This document shows positions 9,203 through 17,407 of a DNA stretch of 64,000 nucleotides, in pieces. The DNA is taken from NCBI RefSeq assembly GCF_019636075.1, contig NZ_JAHBYG010000001.1:180596-244595 (forward strand). The letters run 5' to 3'. The position numbers and the translations under genes are program-made. The notes beneath the pieces are model-generated. The model was not told the DNA's origin. It saw only the letters and a list, made by a program, of their open reading frames with translations, and ran no database searches. This DNA is from Ferrovibrio sp. (lineage in GTDB: Bacteria > Pseudomonadota > Alphaproteobacteria > Ferrovibrionales > Ferrovibrionaceae). Every line of letters starts with the position of its first letter. Within the stretch, counting starts at the first letter, position 1.

Positions 9203-10284
9203 GCCGCCTCGGTTTCCATATCGAGGATCGCCTGCTTCCGGTCCAGGCCCCAGCGATAGCCACCCAGGCTGCCATCGGAGCGCAAGGCACGATGGCAGGG
9301 CACCAGCAGGCCCAGGATATTGTTGGCGCAGGCCGAGCCCACGGCGCGGGATGCACGCGGCATGCCCAGCATCGCCGCGATCTGCGCATAGCTTCGCGTC
9401 TCGCCATGCGGTATTGCCTGCAAGGCCTGCCAGACGCGGATCTGAAACGGCGTGCCACGCAGATCCAGCGGCAGATTCTTCGGCAGCGCGCGTCCGTGCA
9501 GCAATGCCGTCATCGCCGCCAGCGCGGCATCGTTTGCGGCATCGTCGCGCAGCAGCGTGGCGGCAGGAAATTCGCTGTGCAATTCCGCCAGCATCGCGGC
9601 ATCGTTTGCACCCAGCAGCAAGGCCGCGAGGCCGCGCGGGCTGCGCGCCAGCAGCACGCGGCCCAAGGAAGGCTTCAGCGGCCAGGCCTTCAGGGAATAG
9701 GTGAGGGTGAGGCCCTCGCCGCCGCGCTTGTAATCCGCCGGCGTCATGCCCAGCAGTTTGTCCGACTTTTCGTAAACCCGACTGGTGGCGCCGAAGCCTG
9801 CGCCGTAGATTGCCTGCGCCACGTCGGCACCGCCTTTCAATTCGCGTTTCAGGGTTTGCAGCCGCCGCGCCTCGGCATAGGCCTTGGGCGATAGCCCGAA
9901 GGCGGCGGCAAAGCGCCGTTGCAGATGGCTGGGGCTGGCATGCGCCGCCTTGCCCAACTCGGCCAGGCTGGGCGGTGCTTCGCCGGCATCGATGCGGGCA
10001 TCGATCAGGGCGCGGGCGCGCAGCAGGCGTTTGTCATGCCCAGGCTGATCGGGCCGGCAGCGTTTGCACGCAAGCAACCCATCGGCGGCAGCCGCATCGG
10101 CGTCGGGATAGATGCGGATATTCTCCGGCTTGGGCGGTCGGCTGGGGCAGGAGGGATGGCAGAAAATGCCGGTGCTGCTCACCGCGTAGATGAAACGGCC
10201 ATCCGCCCTGGCATCGTTAGCCAGGATGGCGGCGGTTTCGGCCTTGGTGGGCTGGCGGCCCTGCAATTTGCGCTGCTTGTTCAT
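9199..10284 (-). CDS. ada: Ada-like bifunctional regulator / O6-methylguanine-DNA methyltransferase
   Basis: 361 residues with the three Ada parts in order. An N-terminal zinc domain (residues about 10-80) has Cys at SSTGIFCHPSCPSR and CKRC, the four ligands expected. A single AraC-type HTH region follows (LGKAAHASPSHLQRRFAAAFGLSPKAYAEARR). The C-terminal O6-alkylguanine transferase ends with the active-site PCHR. The protein should move methyl groups from DNA to its own cysteines and, when methylated on the N-domain Cys, activate adaptive-response genes. ATG 10284 is preferred over TTG 10293. No alkB or alkA lies beside it. Confidence 0.92.
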   Translation of the reverse strand: MNKQRKLQGRQPTKAETAAILANDARADGRFIYAVSSTGIFCHPSCPSRPPKPENIRIYPDADAAAADGLLACKRCRPDQPGHDKRLLRARALIDARIDAGEAPPSLAELGKAAHASPSHLQRRFAAAFGLSPKAYAEARRLQTLKRELKGGADVAQAIYGAGFGATSRVYEKSDKLLGMTPADYKRGGEGLTLTYSLKAWPLKPSLGRVLLARSPRGLAALLLGANDAAMLAELHSEFPAATLLRDDAANDAALAAMTALLHGRALPKNLPLDLRGTPFQIRVWQALQAIPHGETRSYAQIAAMLGMPRASRAVGSACANNILGLLVPCHRALRSDGSLGGYRWGLDRKQAILDMETEAA

Positions 10285-10317
10285 GGCCAGCAAATTAGGC
10301 CCGGGCGCCGCCGGACG

Positions 10318-11271
10318 CTATCCGGTTGTTGCGGGCTTCTCCGCCAGCAGCACGAAACCGGCCACGGCCAGGTCCTTGTCGCTCAGGGCGCGGAAGGGGG
10401 CGGCCAGTTTGGGGCGGATCGCCATCACGGCGGCCAGCGCCCGCATGCGGTCGGCTTCGGGCAGAGCGTCCCAGGGCAGGTTGGGATATTCGCTGGGCAC
10501 GTCCACCAGGCGGGTGATGCCGAACCGCGCCGGCCAGCGCCGCTGCTGGACATGTTCGCGGTAGTAGGGCAGCAGGATGCGGTTGGGCCGCCCGGTCTGT
10601 TCGGCGATCAGGCGGTAGGTGGCGGGCGCGATGGTGAGGTAAGTCAGCGGGTGGTTGCCGGCGAACATGCCATGGTCGCGCAGATCCACCCGGTGCAGCA
10701 GCAAACCGCCGGGCTTCAGCCGCGCCCATTGGCTATCCAGCGAGGCCAGCGGATCGTCCAGATGCTCCAGCACCGCGCGCGAGAGCACCGCATCCATCGG
10801 CGCGCAATCGGTGAAATAACGCTCGGCCGGCATGCCGGGATGATAGGCCAGGTCGCGGATCGCGGCTTCGCTGGGCGGGCCATCGAACCGGCCGGCCAGA
10901 TCGAAACGCTCGGCGAGGGCGCGATAGATCGCAGCCTGCGCTTCCGGATCGCGCCAGGGTGCGAATTTGTCGATGGCTTCCACAAACGTGGCGCCATGCT
11001 TCAGCAGCAGCAGCGCCACGCCGAAATTGTCGCCAGGGCCGATCTCCACCACCCGGCCGGCAATCGTCTTGCGGTCCGACCAGGCGAGATAATCGCGCCA
11101 GACCTTTTCGATATAGGCCAGGGAATCTTCGATATCCAGAGCGGCATGGCGCGTGCCGGAAGAGGTGGCGATATCGCCATGGCGCAGCCGGCGGCGGCGG
11201 CGCCATCCGTCGAAGATGTAATACAGGCTTGCTAGGCGTGGATTCTGCTTGATGAAATGGGCAAAAGACAT
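10318..11271 (-). CDS. Class I SAM-dependent methyltransferase
   Basis: 317 residues. Motif I is VVEIGPGDNFG near residue 75, and the acidic end of beta-2 follows in VEAIDKFAPW. Motif IV-like DAVLSRAVLEHLDDP and a post-motif GGLLLHRVDLRDHG complete a methyltransf_11/12-type fold. The C-terminal part (from about residue 205) holds HPLTYLTIAPATYRLI, common in methyltransferases that act on sugars or lipids next to glycan genes. The true substrate is not apparent here. It lies 33 bp after the Ada-like start on the same strand. Confidence 0.8.
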   Translation of the reverse strand: MSFAHFIKQNPRLASLYYIFDGWRRRRRLRHGDIATSSGTRHAALDIEDSLAYIEKVWRDYLAWSDRKTIAGRVVEIGPGDNFGVALLLLKHGATFVEAIDKFAPWRDPEAQAAIYRALAERFDLAGRFDGPPSEAAIRDLAYHPGMPAERYFTDCAPMDAVLSRAVLEHLDDPLASLDSQWARLKPGGLLLHRVDLRDHGMFAGNHPLTYLTIAPATYRLIAEQTGRPNRILLPYYREHVQQRRWPARFGITRLVDVPSEYPNLPWDALPEADRMRALAAVMAIRPKLAAPFRALSDKDLAVAGFVLLAEKPATTG

Positions 11272-11296
11272 TTCGACTCGTTCACGGGCAGCGCAT

Positions 11297-13147
11297 TCAT
11301 GGCTCCAGGCCCCATTCTATCGGCACAGGGATCGGATGATCCAGTAACATCTGGGCAAAAGCCTTGCCTTGCGGATCATTGCGCAAACTGGCGATTCCGC
11401 CACCGCCGAGAGAGTCTTTGAGCAGAAAATTCAGGCCATGGATGCCGGGCCATTCGTAACGCACCACATCGCCCTGGCAGAGATGGCGGAAATACTCTTT
11501 CACGGCTTCCGGGCTCAGGGCCGCGCGGATGGCGGGCAGGAAACGCGGCTCGCGGGCGATCACGCCGATATTGCTGTCGTTGCCCTTGTCGCCCGAACGC
11601 GCCCAGGCCAACCGGATCAGCGGCACATTCACCTGCGGCCCTCCCGGCACCTGCGGCCCGCCCGGCAGGCGCGCCGGATCGGGTTTGCCGGCCGGTCCGC
11701 CTTCGCCTCCGGTTTTCACCGGCGCCAATGTCAGCGGCTGGGCCGTGCCGTCGAAATCCAGCGCCAGCGGTATATCGGCCTTGGCGATGAAGCAGGAAAA
11801 CAGCCGCACAACCGGTTGCGGCGAAGGGCGGCCGCCGAAAAAGCCGGTCGTGCCGGCGGCATAGGAAGTGCCCGCCGGGGCGATTTCGCGGGCGAATATC
11901 TCCAGCGCGGCCTTTTCGGCATGGCTGACCGCCAGTTTCATCACCACTTCGCGGCTTGCCAGCGCGCCTGCGGCGGCGTTGGGGCCATACATCGCCTCGC
12001 TGCCCAGGGTTTCGGTTTCCACCGCACGGTAATCGCCCAGATTCATCATCTGGAAAATCTTGCGGGTGCGGGTGAGGATGGCCTCTGCCGAGCGTTCGGC
12101 GCGGGCACGCGCCTCGCGACCGCCGATGGTGAGATGCGCCACGGCGCGGAAGCCATCCATATAGGTGGCGGAAACCTTATAACTGTCGGTGGGCGGGCGG
12201 CCTTTGGCGTTGCTGATGCGCACGCGGTTTTCGCCCACCTGTTCGATATGCACGGCGCTGAAATCGCAGGTCACATCAGGCAGCCGATAGGCCGCCGGAT
12301 CGCCTATTTCGTAAACCAACTGCTCGCTGGCGGTGCCCACGCTCACCAGCCCGCCGGTGCCATCGGGCTTGGTCAGCACGAAGCTGCCGTCTTCCGATAC
12401 CTCGGCCACCGGATAGCCGATGGCATCCCAACCCGGTACGTCGCGCCAATCGGTGAACAGGCCGCCGGTGGCCTGGGCGCCGCATTCCAGGATATGGCCC
12501 ACCAGGCTGCCAGCCGAAAGCCGGTCCCAATCCTCTGCCGGCCAGCCGAATTCATGCATCAGCGGCCCAAGTGCCAGGGCGCTGTCAACGCAGCGGCCGG
12601 TGATCACGATGTCGGCTCCCCTGCTATCTGGCCCCCTGCCATCTGCCCCCCTGCCATTTGGGCTACCGGCAAGGGCGGCGGCAATCGGTCGGGCGCCCAG
12701 ATAGGCATTCGCCGACATGAATTTGGCCGGTGCTTTTTCGCCCACCTGCATCGCCACCAGCGCGCTGCGATGGCGCTCGATATCCGGCATCAGGTCGTCG
12801 CCCAGCACCACCGCCACTTTCAGGTCCAGGCCGGCCTCGGCAATCATGGTACGGATCGCGGCGGCACAGGCGGCCGGGTTCACGCCGCCGGCATTGCTCA
12901 CCACCTTCACCTTGCTGCGCGCCAGTTCGGGCAGGATACGCTTCATGGTCACGGCTACGAAATCGGTGGCGTAGCCCTGGCTCGGATCCTTGGCGCGCAT
13001 GCGGGCCATGATCGACATGGTGATTTCTGCCAGGTAATCGAAGATCAGGTAATCCAGCTTGGCCTGGCGCAGCAATTGCGGCGCGCCGATCATGGAATCG
13101 CCCCAGAAGCCGGAAGCGCAGCCGATGCGGATGATTTTGCCGCCCAT
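11297..13147 (-). CDS. Acyclic terpene utilisation AtuA family protein (DUF1446)
   Basis: 616 residues from MGGKIIRIGCASGF; GGGAGGAA sits 6-7 bases before this ATG, which rules out the longer 13255 frame. The main domain (about 1-450) is the AtuA/DUF1446 family, with SGFWGDS, VVSNAGGVNP, VLGDDLMP and ADIVITGRCVDSALALGPL. The last ~110 residues (RLAWARSGDKGNDSNIGVIA onward) are the separate AtuA C-terminal domain, so this is the fused form. The function is unproven; in Pseudomonas the atu genes serve citronellol/geraniol catabolism. No other atu gene is adjacent. An in-frame repeat insertion occurs in the conserved core. Confidence 0.88.
   Translation of the reverse strand: MGGKIIRIGCASGFWGDSMIGAPQLLRQAKLDYLIFDYLAEITMSIMARMRAKDPSQGYATDFVAVTMKRILPELARSKVKVVSNAGGVNPAACAAAIRTMIAEAGLDLKVAVVLGDDLMPDIERHRSALVAMQVGEKAPAKFMSANAYLGARPIAAALAGSPNGRGADGRGPDSRGADIVITGRCVDSALALGPLMHEFGWPAEDWDRLSAGSLVGHILECGAQATGGLFTDWRDVPGWDAIGYPVAEVSEDGSFVLTKPDGTGGLVSVGTASEQLVYEIGDPAAYRLPDVTCDFSAVHIEQVGENRVRISNAKGRPPTDSYKVSATYMDGFRAVAHLTIGGREARARAERSAEAILTRTRKIFQMMNLGDYRAVETETLGSEAMYGPNAAAGALASREVVMKLAVSHAEKAALEIFAREIAPAGTSYAAGTTGFFGGRPSPQPVVRLFSCFIAKADIPLALDFDGTAQPLTLAPVKTGGEGGPAGKPDPARLPGGPQVPGGPQVNVPLIRLAWARSGDKGNDSNIGVIAREPRFLPAIRAALSPEAVKEYFRHLCQGDVVRYEWPGIHGLNFLLKDSLGGGGIASLRNDPQGKAFAQMLLDHPIPVPIEWGLEP
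12618..12662 (-). repeat. Three tandem 15-bp units inside the AtuA-family gene
   Basis: On the plus strand the units are CCCCTGCTATCTGGC, CCCCTGCCATCTGCC and CCCCTGCCATTTGGG, two to four mismatches apart. On the coding strand they encode GRGAD-like pentapeptides (NGRGADGRGPDSRGAD) immediately before the conserved DIVITGR motif. The last unit's GAD matches the residues normally found there. The arrangement indicates a recent in-frame slippage expansion of five residues per unit. Confidence 0.75.
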
Positions 13148-13221
13148 GATTTCCTCCCAAATTGTCGGAGACAGTCTAAACCCGGTTGACGGCAGAGCAA
13201 TGGCTGTCCCAACGTCATGCC

Positions 13222-13989
13222 ATGAAGAATCTCGCTCTCGGGCGTTTATCGGCAATACCGGCGCAGTTGGCGCGTTGGAGCCTGGACATGCTGTTGCCGC
13301 CGCGCTGCATGCTGTGCGGCGAAACCGTGGCCGAGCCGGGCCGGCTTTGCGCCGGCTGCTGGCCCATGCTGGATTTCATCGCCGAACCGCTTTGCCCCTG
13401 CTGCGGCACGCCGTTTACGCTGCCGGTGCCGGCCGGCATGCTATGCGGCGCCTGCCTGGCCAAGCCGCCGCGCTATCGCCGGGCCCGGGCGGCCCTGGTT
13501 TATGGCGGCGGCGGGCGCGACCTGGTGCTGCGTTTCAAGCGCGCCGACCGCACCGATCTGGCGCGTGGCCTGGCTGATTTGATGGCGCGGGCCGGGGCGG
13601 CCTTGCTGCAGGATGCCGATCTGATCGTGCCGGTGCCGTTGCATCGCGGCCGGCTGTGGCGCCGGCGCTACAACCAATCGGCTTTGCTGGCCCAGGCGCT
13701 GGCCCGGCGCAGCGGCAAGCCGGCGATACCCGATCTGTTGCAGCGCCTGCGCCCCACCCCAAGCCTGGGCGGATTGGGCCGGCAGGAGCGCCGCCGCGCG
13801 CTGGCCGGCGCGATCCGGGTGAATCCGGTGCGGCGCGAATTGCTGCGCGGCAAGAGCGTTTTGCTGATCGACGACGTATTCACCACCGGGGCCACGTCCG
13901 GCGCCTGCCTGCGCGCGTTGCAACAGGCCGGCGCGACGGCGGTGGATATTCTCACCCTGGCCCGCGTGGTGCGACCGGAGCTGGTTTGA
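13222..13989 (+). CDS. comF: ComF family protein (zinc ribbon + phosphoribosyltransferase domain)
   Basis: 255 residues. An N-terminal zinc-ribbon region has CMLCGE, CAGC, CPCCG and CGAC pairs (residues about 30-90). A type I PRTase-like domain ends with the PRPP loop VLLIDDVFTTGAT near residue 215. RRRYNQSALLAQALARR is also characteristic. ComF proteins are needed for DNA uptake in some naturally competent bacteria, but are common in non-competent ones. TTG 13186 would add 12 residues; ATG 13222 was preferred. It is divergent from the AtuA gene. Confidence 0.88.
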   Translation: MKNLALGRLSAIPAQLARWSLDMLLPPRCMLCGETVAEPGRLCAGCWPMLDFIAEPLCPCCGTPFTLPVPAGMLCGACLAKPPRYRRARAALVYGGGGRDLVLRFKRADRTDLARGLADLMARAGAALLQDADLIVPVPLHRGRLWRRRYNQSALLAQALARRSGKPAIPDLLQRLRPTPSLGGLGRQERRRALAGAIRVNPVRRELLRGKSVLLIDDVFTTGATSGACLRALQQAGATAVDILTLARVVRPELV

Positions 13990-14057
13990 GCCCGTTGTTT
14001 CCTTGCCGGGCCGCCCCATATAATCGGTAACGAAACAGCTTCCTCCGGATTTTCGCC

Positions 14058-14318
14058 ATGCAGCCCATCACCATCTACACCACCATGCTCTGTCCCTATT
14101 GCGCCCGCGCCAAGGCTTTGTTGGAACGCAAGGGCGCCGCTTTCAATGAGATCGACGTTTCCTACGATCCGGCAACCCGCGCCAAGATGACCGAGCTGTC
14201 CGGCGGCCGCACCAGCGTGCCGCAGATCTGGATCGGCGAAACCCATGTAGGCGGTTGCGACGATCTCTATGCCCTGGATCGTGCCGGCAAACTCGATCCG
14301 CTGCTGCAGGCGGCCTGA
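14058..14318 (+). CDS. grxC: Glutaredoxin 3
   Basis: 86 residues, the normal size for a GrxC monomer. The dithiol active site CPYC lies at residues 12-15. The cis-proline loop TSVPQIWIG and the GG-C-DDLYALDR glutathione-binding end are intact. It reduces protein disulfides and glutathionylated thiols using glutathione. The nitrilase-family gene begins 5 bp after its stop, so comF-grxC-amidohydrolase probably run together; grxC next to this hydrolase is frequent in alphaproteobacteria. Confidence 0.95.
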   Translation: MQPITIYTTMLCPYCARAKALLERKGAAFNEIDVSYDPATRAKMTELSGGRTSVPQIWIGETHVGGCDDLYALDRAGKLDPLLQAA

Positions 14319-14323
14319 GCCGG

Positions 14324-15175
14324 ATGACGCGCCGCCGCTTTTCCGTTGCCTGCCTGCAGACCAATCTGCGCGACGATATGGCGGCGAATATCGCGCAAGT
14401 CTCGGCCCTGGCGCGCCAGGCCAAGGCGGCCGGCGCCGAACTGATCGCCACGCCGGAGAATTCCGGCTTCATGGGGCGCAATGCCGCGGCCTCGCTGGCG
14501 GCGGGGCGTTCGGAAGCCGAGCATCCGGCGCTGGCAGCCTATCGCGCTCTGGCGCACGAACTGCAAACCTGGCTGCTGGTGGGTTCGCTGGCGGTGCGCG
14601 AAGAGGGCGCCAACCGCAATGCCAACCGTTCGTATCTGTTGCAGCCCGATGGCGCGATCGCGGCGCGTTACGACAAGATCCATCTGTTCGATGTAGACCT
14701 GCCGAGCGGCGAAACCTATCGGGAGTCGAATTCGATTGCCGGCGGCGACATGGCTGTGCTCACGCCCACGCCCTTCGGCGCGCTGGGCATGACGGTCTGC
14801 TACGATCTGCGCTTTCCGCATCTCTATCGCGGTCTGGCCCAGGCCGGCGCGCAATTGCTCAGCATTCCGGCGGCCTTCACCCGCACCACCGGCGAGGCGC
14901 ATTGGCATGTGCTGTTACGCGCGCGGGCCATCGAAACAGGCGCCTTCGTGATCGCGCCGGCGATGTGGGGCGATCATCCCGCCGCGCGCCAGACCTATGG
15001 CCATTCGCTGATCGTGGATCCCTGGGGCCGCGTGCTGGCCGATGCCGGCGAAGGCGTGGGCCTGTGCATGGCCGAGATCGACCTGGCGGAAGTGGACAAG
15101 GCCCGGGCGCAGATTCCCGCCTGGAACAGCAACACCGATTATGCGAGTCCGACCAGCCTGGCCAGCGGATCGTAG
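14324..15175 (+). CDS. Carbon-nitrogen hydrolase (Nit1/Nit2-type amidase)
   Basis: 283 residues from MTRRRFSVACLQTNLRDD, 5 bp after grxC. The Glu-Lys-Cys catalytic triad of the nitrilase superfamily is visible: Glu in ATPENSGFMG, Lys in YDKIHLFDVDLP, Cys in TVCYDLRFP. The YRESNSIAGGD and GLAQAGAQLLSIPAAFT segments place it with Nit-type amidases. Members of this group hydrolyse deaminated glutathione or omega-amides of 2-oxo acids, which would fit the grxC neighbour (inference). The last 37 bp overlap the convergent inositol monophosphatase gene. Confidence 0.88.
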   Translation: MTRRRFSVACLQTNLRDDMAANIAQVSALARQAKAAGAELIATPENSGFMGRNAAASLAAGRSEAEHPALAAYRALAHELQTWLLVGSLAVREEGANRNANRSYLLQPDGAIAARYDKIHLFDVDLPSGETYRESNSIAGGDMAVLTPTPFGALGMTVCYDLRFPHLYRGLAQAGAQLLSIPAAFTRTTGEAHWHVLLRARAIETGAFVIAPAMWGDHPAARQTYGHSLIVDPWGRVLADAGEGVGLCMAEIDLAEVDKARAQIPAWNSNTDYASPTSLASGS

Positions 15176-15942
15176 AAGGCCGGCGTTGTTGCCAGCACCG
15201 GATTGCCGCGATTGAGGCCGTCATTGGCCAGGAAGTCGTTCTGTCGCCCGCCGGCTTCCGATACCAGCAGCAATCCGCCCAGCACATCCCAGGAATTCAG
15301 CCGGCTTTCGTAAAAGCCATCCAGCCGCCCATCGGCCACATAGGCCAGGCCCAGTGCGCCCGAACCCAGCCGGCGGTATTCGCAGCCCTTCAGCAGCAGC
15401 GCATCGATGGCGCCCACATGCAATTCGCGCGGCAGGGTATGGCCATAGCCGAGCCCGATATTGCCCTGGCGGAAATCGCCGGCGCCGGTTACGTGCATCG
15501 GCTGGCCGTTGCGCTTGGCGCCATGGCCGCGCCGGCCGGCGAAGAGTTCGTCATGCATGGGATCGTAGATCAGGCCCAGCTCTAACCGGCCCTCATGCAC
15601 CAGGGCCATCGAGATGCACCAGAAAGGAATGCCGCGCAGGAAATTGGCGGTGCCGTCGATCGGATCGATCACCCACACGCTGTGGCCGGCATCGCCATGG
15701 CCCTTGCTGTCGTAGCGGCCGCCTTCTTCGCCCAGGATGCCATCCTGCGGGCATTCCAGCCCGAGACGCGATACGATCAGCGCCTCGGTTTCCTTGTCGG
15801 CGCGGCTGACAAAATCCTGCGCGCCCTTGGTCTCGATGGTCAGGCTGTGGCGATTTTCAAAATAGGCGCGGGCCAGCTTGCCCGCTTCGCGGATGATTTC
15901 TTCGGCCAGATGCAGGCGCCGCTCGATACCATCTCCGCCCAT
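15139..15942 (-). CDS. Inositol monophosphatase family protein
   Basis: 267 residues. Family signatures are all present: ILGEEGG (metal Glu), WVIDPIDGTANFLRG (metal-binding DPIDGT), and NSWDVLGGLLLVSEAGG near the C-terminus. The enzyme should hydrolyse myo-inositol-1-phosphate or a related sugar phosphate with Mg2+. The start at 15942 was chosen because GGGAGG lies 5 bases upstream; longer versions (15963, 16035) read through a tandem repeat and add Ala/His-rich sequence. It overlaps the nitrilase gene by 37 bp tail-to-tail. Confidence 0.9.
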   Translation of the reverse strand: MGGDGIERRLHLAEEIIREAGKLARAYFENRHSLTIETKGAQDFVSRADKETEALIVSRLGLECPQDGILGEEGGRYDSKGHGDAGHSVWVIDPIDGTANFLRGIPFWCISMALVHEGRLELGLIYDPMHDELFAGRRGHGAKRNGQPMHVTGAGDFRQGNIGLGYGHTLPRELHVGAIDALLLKGCEYRRLGSGALGLAYVADGRLDGFYESRLNSWDVLGGLLLVSEAGGRQNDFLANDGLNRGNPVLATTPAFYDPLARLVGLA

Positions 15943-15976
15943 TATTGCCTCCCGCGCATTCATGGGCTGCGTGTCG

Positions 15977-16024
15977 GCATGCGTGCCTGCGACCCTGGCG
16001 GCATGTTTGCCGGCAACCCTGGCG
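15977..16024. repeat. Two imperfect 24-bp tandem units upstream of the IMPase gene
   Basis: Unit one (15977-16000) starts GCATGCGTGCC and ends GACCCTGGCG; unit two (16001-16024) starts GCATGTTTGCC and ends AACCCTGGCG. They differ at four positions. They lie 35-80 bp upstream of the chosen start, probably in the 5' untranslated region or promoter. Confidence 0.6.
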
Positions 16025-16107
16025 GAGTCTCTCATTGATGGCCCGCCAGGGCAATGCGGGCGTCATATCCGATACCCACCAGATGGATATCGGAAACAAC
16101 AGCAGGA

Positions 16108-16563
16108 TCAGGCGGCAGCAGCCTCGTCGCTGGCTTCGACCGCGGTTTCGTTGGTCTGGGCGCGGGCGGCGGTCTTCACCAGTTCGAGGATGCTGGTGCG
16201 CAGGTTCATGTCGGTCAACATGCCGAAATGGCGCACCAGTTCCAGCGCCTGGCGCTGCGAGGCCTCGCCGTAATCGAAGCTGTTGCTGGGCTTGGCCGGC
16301 GCGCTGCCGGATTCGCCATCGGTGGGTTGGATGCCGTCGAAGAAATAGGCCGGGGTTACATTCAGGATGGTGGAGAACTGCATCAGGCGGCTGGCGCCGA
16401 TACGATTCAGGCCCTTCTCATACTTCTGCACCTGCTGGAAGGTCACGCCCACCGCCTCGCCAAGGCGGCCCTGGCTCATGCCGGCGAGAGTGCGGGCCTG
16501 GCGCAGACGCTGGCCCACCTGGATATCATACGGGCTGGGACCCAACTGACGACGCTTGCTCAT
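16108..16563 (-). CDS. XRE-family HTH transcriptional regulator (copy 1)
   Basis: 151 residues. A Cro/C1-type HTH spans residues about 17-72, with VGQRLRQARTLAGMSQGRLG and VTFQQVQKYEKGLNRIGASR. The remainder is a helical C-terminal region with ASQRQALELVRHF. This group of alphaproteobacterial regulators is usually chromosomal and often cell-cycle or stress linked, but no target is evident here. A GAGGAG lies 10 bases before the ATG. A clear paralogue is encoded at 26043-26501 with a near-identical HTH. About 840 bp of non-coding DNA lies upstream. Confidence 0.9.
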   Translation of the reverse strand: MSKRRQLGPSPYDIQVGQRLRQARTLAGMSQGRLGEAVGVTFQQVQKYEKGLNRIGASRLMQFSTILNVTPAYFFDGIQPTDGESGSAPAKPSNSFDYGEASQRQALELVRHFGMLTDMNLRTSILELVKTAARAQTNETAVEASDEAAAA

Positions 16564-17407
16564 AACTGCTACTCCTCAAGGTTCAAGTTCACAACTGAAC
16601 AACTGACAGCGACTGAAGGACCGATCCTCAGCGCAGCTGCCTCGGCCTGACCTGACCTGGGCCTTAGGTTGTGTAGAACCCTCGGCCGTCGCACTAGGCA
16701 GACGGGTGTTTTTTGCTGCGGAATCATATCCGGATGAGAAAAGTATAGTGGGACGAATCCCGATTGGGAAAGGGAAAAACGCCCCATCAAACAATTTCTT
16801 GAGAAAATTACGACGCCAGAATAGTTAGCCACACGTAATACTGAATAGTTCCATGTAGTAATGAGAGTATGGCTGTTCCACTGAATAGTACTGCATCAAA
16901 AAAAGCGATCTTAATGACTGTCTCACTTCAACAACTCAGCAGAGAATATCATGCGCGCCAACGATGAACTGTCTCACTAATTTTATTTCAGGGGATCGAT
17001 TTACACAAAATCTTACAGTCTGTCGCACAAATGCAATTTCTCTAATTACGTGTATATGGTGATCTTCCGAAGCCTGGTTCTGGCGCAGCGGATAAGTCGG
17101 TCGGAGGGCCTGGTTGCGGTCCGCTTCAGCTTTTGTGTATCAATGTATACAATGAATTGACTGTCAAGATTGATTTTTTTGCGGGTTGGCCTGAAAGCCT
17201 CAACGAGGCATGGCCTGGGATATGCCGAGTGTTTGGCGGGTTGGGCCGCAGGCTGTGGCATTACTCGGAAGACGGGTAAATTTGTGTCGACAATTGATGT
17301 AGTGGCGCCGGCGGGCGCTACGCCTTAGGCTTGTGGGCGGGCGGAGTCTGCACGGTGTTACGCCATGGCCGCCCCGGTAGGCTGCCTGGAAACGGCCCAG
17401 AGAATGC
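16564..17407. other. 844-bp non-coding, relatively AT-rich stretch rich in short repeats
   Basis: No convincing gene: the short frames on the minus strand (87, 72 and 71 residues) have no family match or start signal. It contains GAATAGT three times (16819-16825, 16843-16849, 16883-16889), the 11-mer ACTGTCTCACT twice (16917-16927, 16968-16978), and an imperfect 20-bp palindrome TTGTGTATCAATGTATACAA (17133-17152). The promoter of XRE copy 1 must lie at its left end. Base composition is clearly lower in GC than the flanks. Confidence 0.6.

Noticed and set aside
16569..17261. Short minus-strand frames of 71-87 codons in the AT-rich gap
   Set aside because: No start signal, no family resemblance and atypical composition; treated as non-coding.
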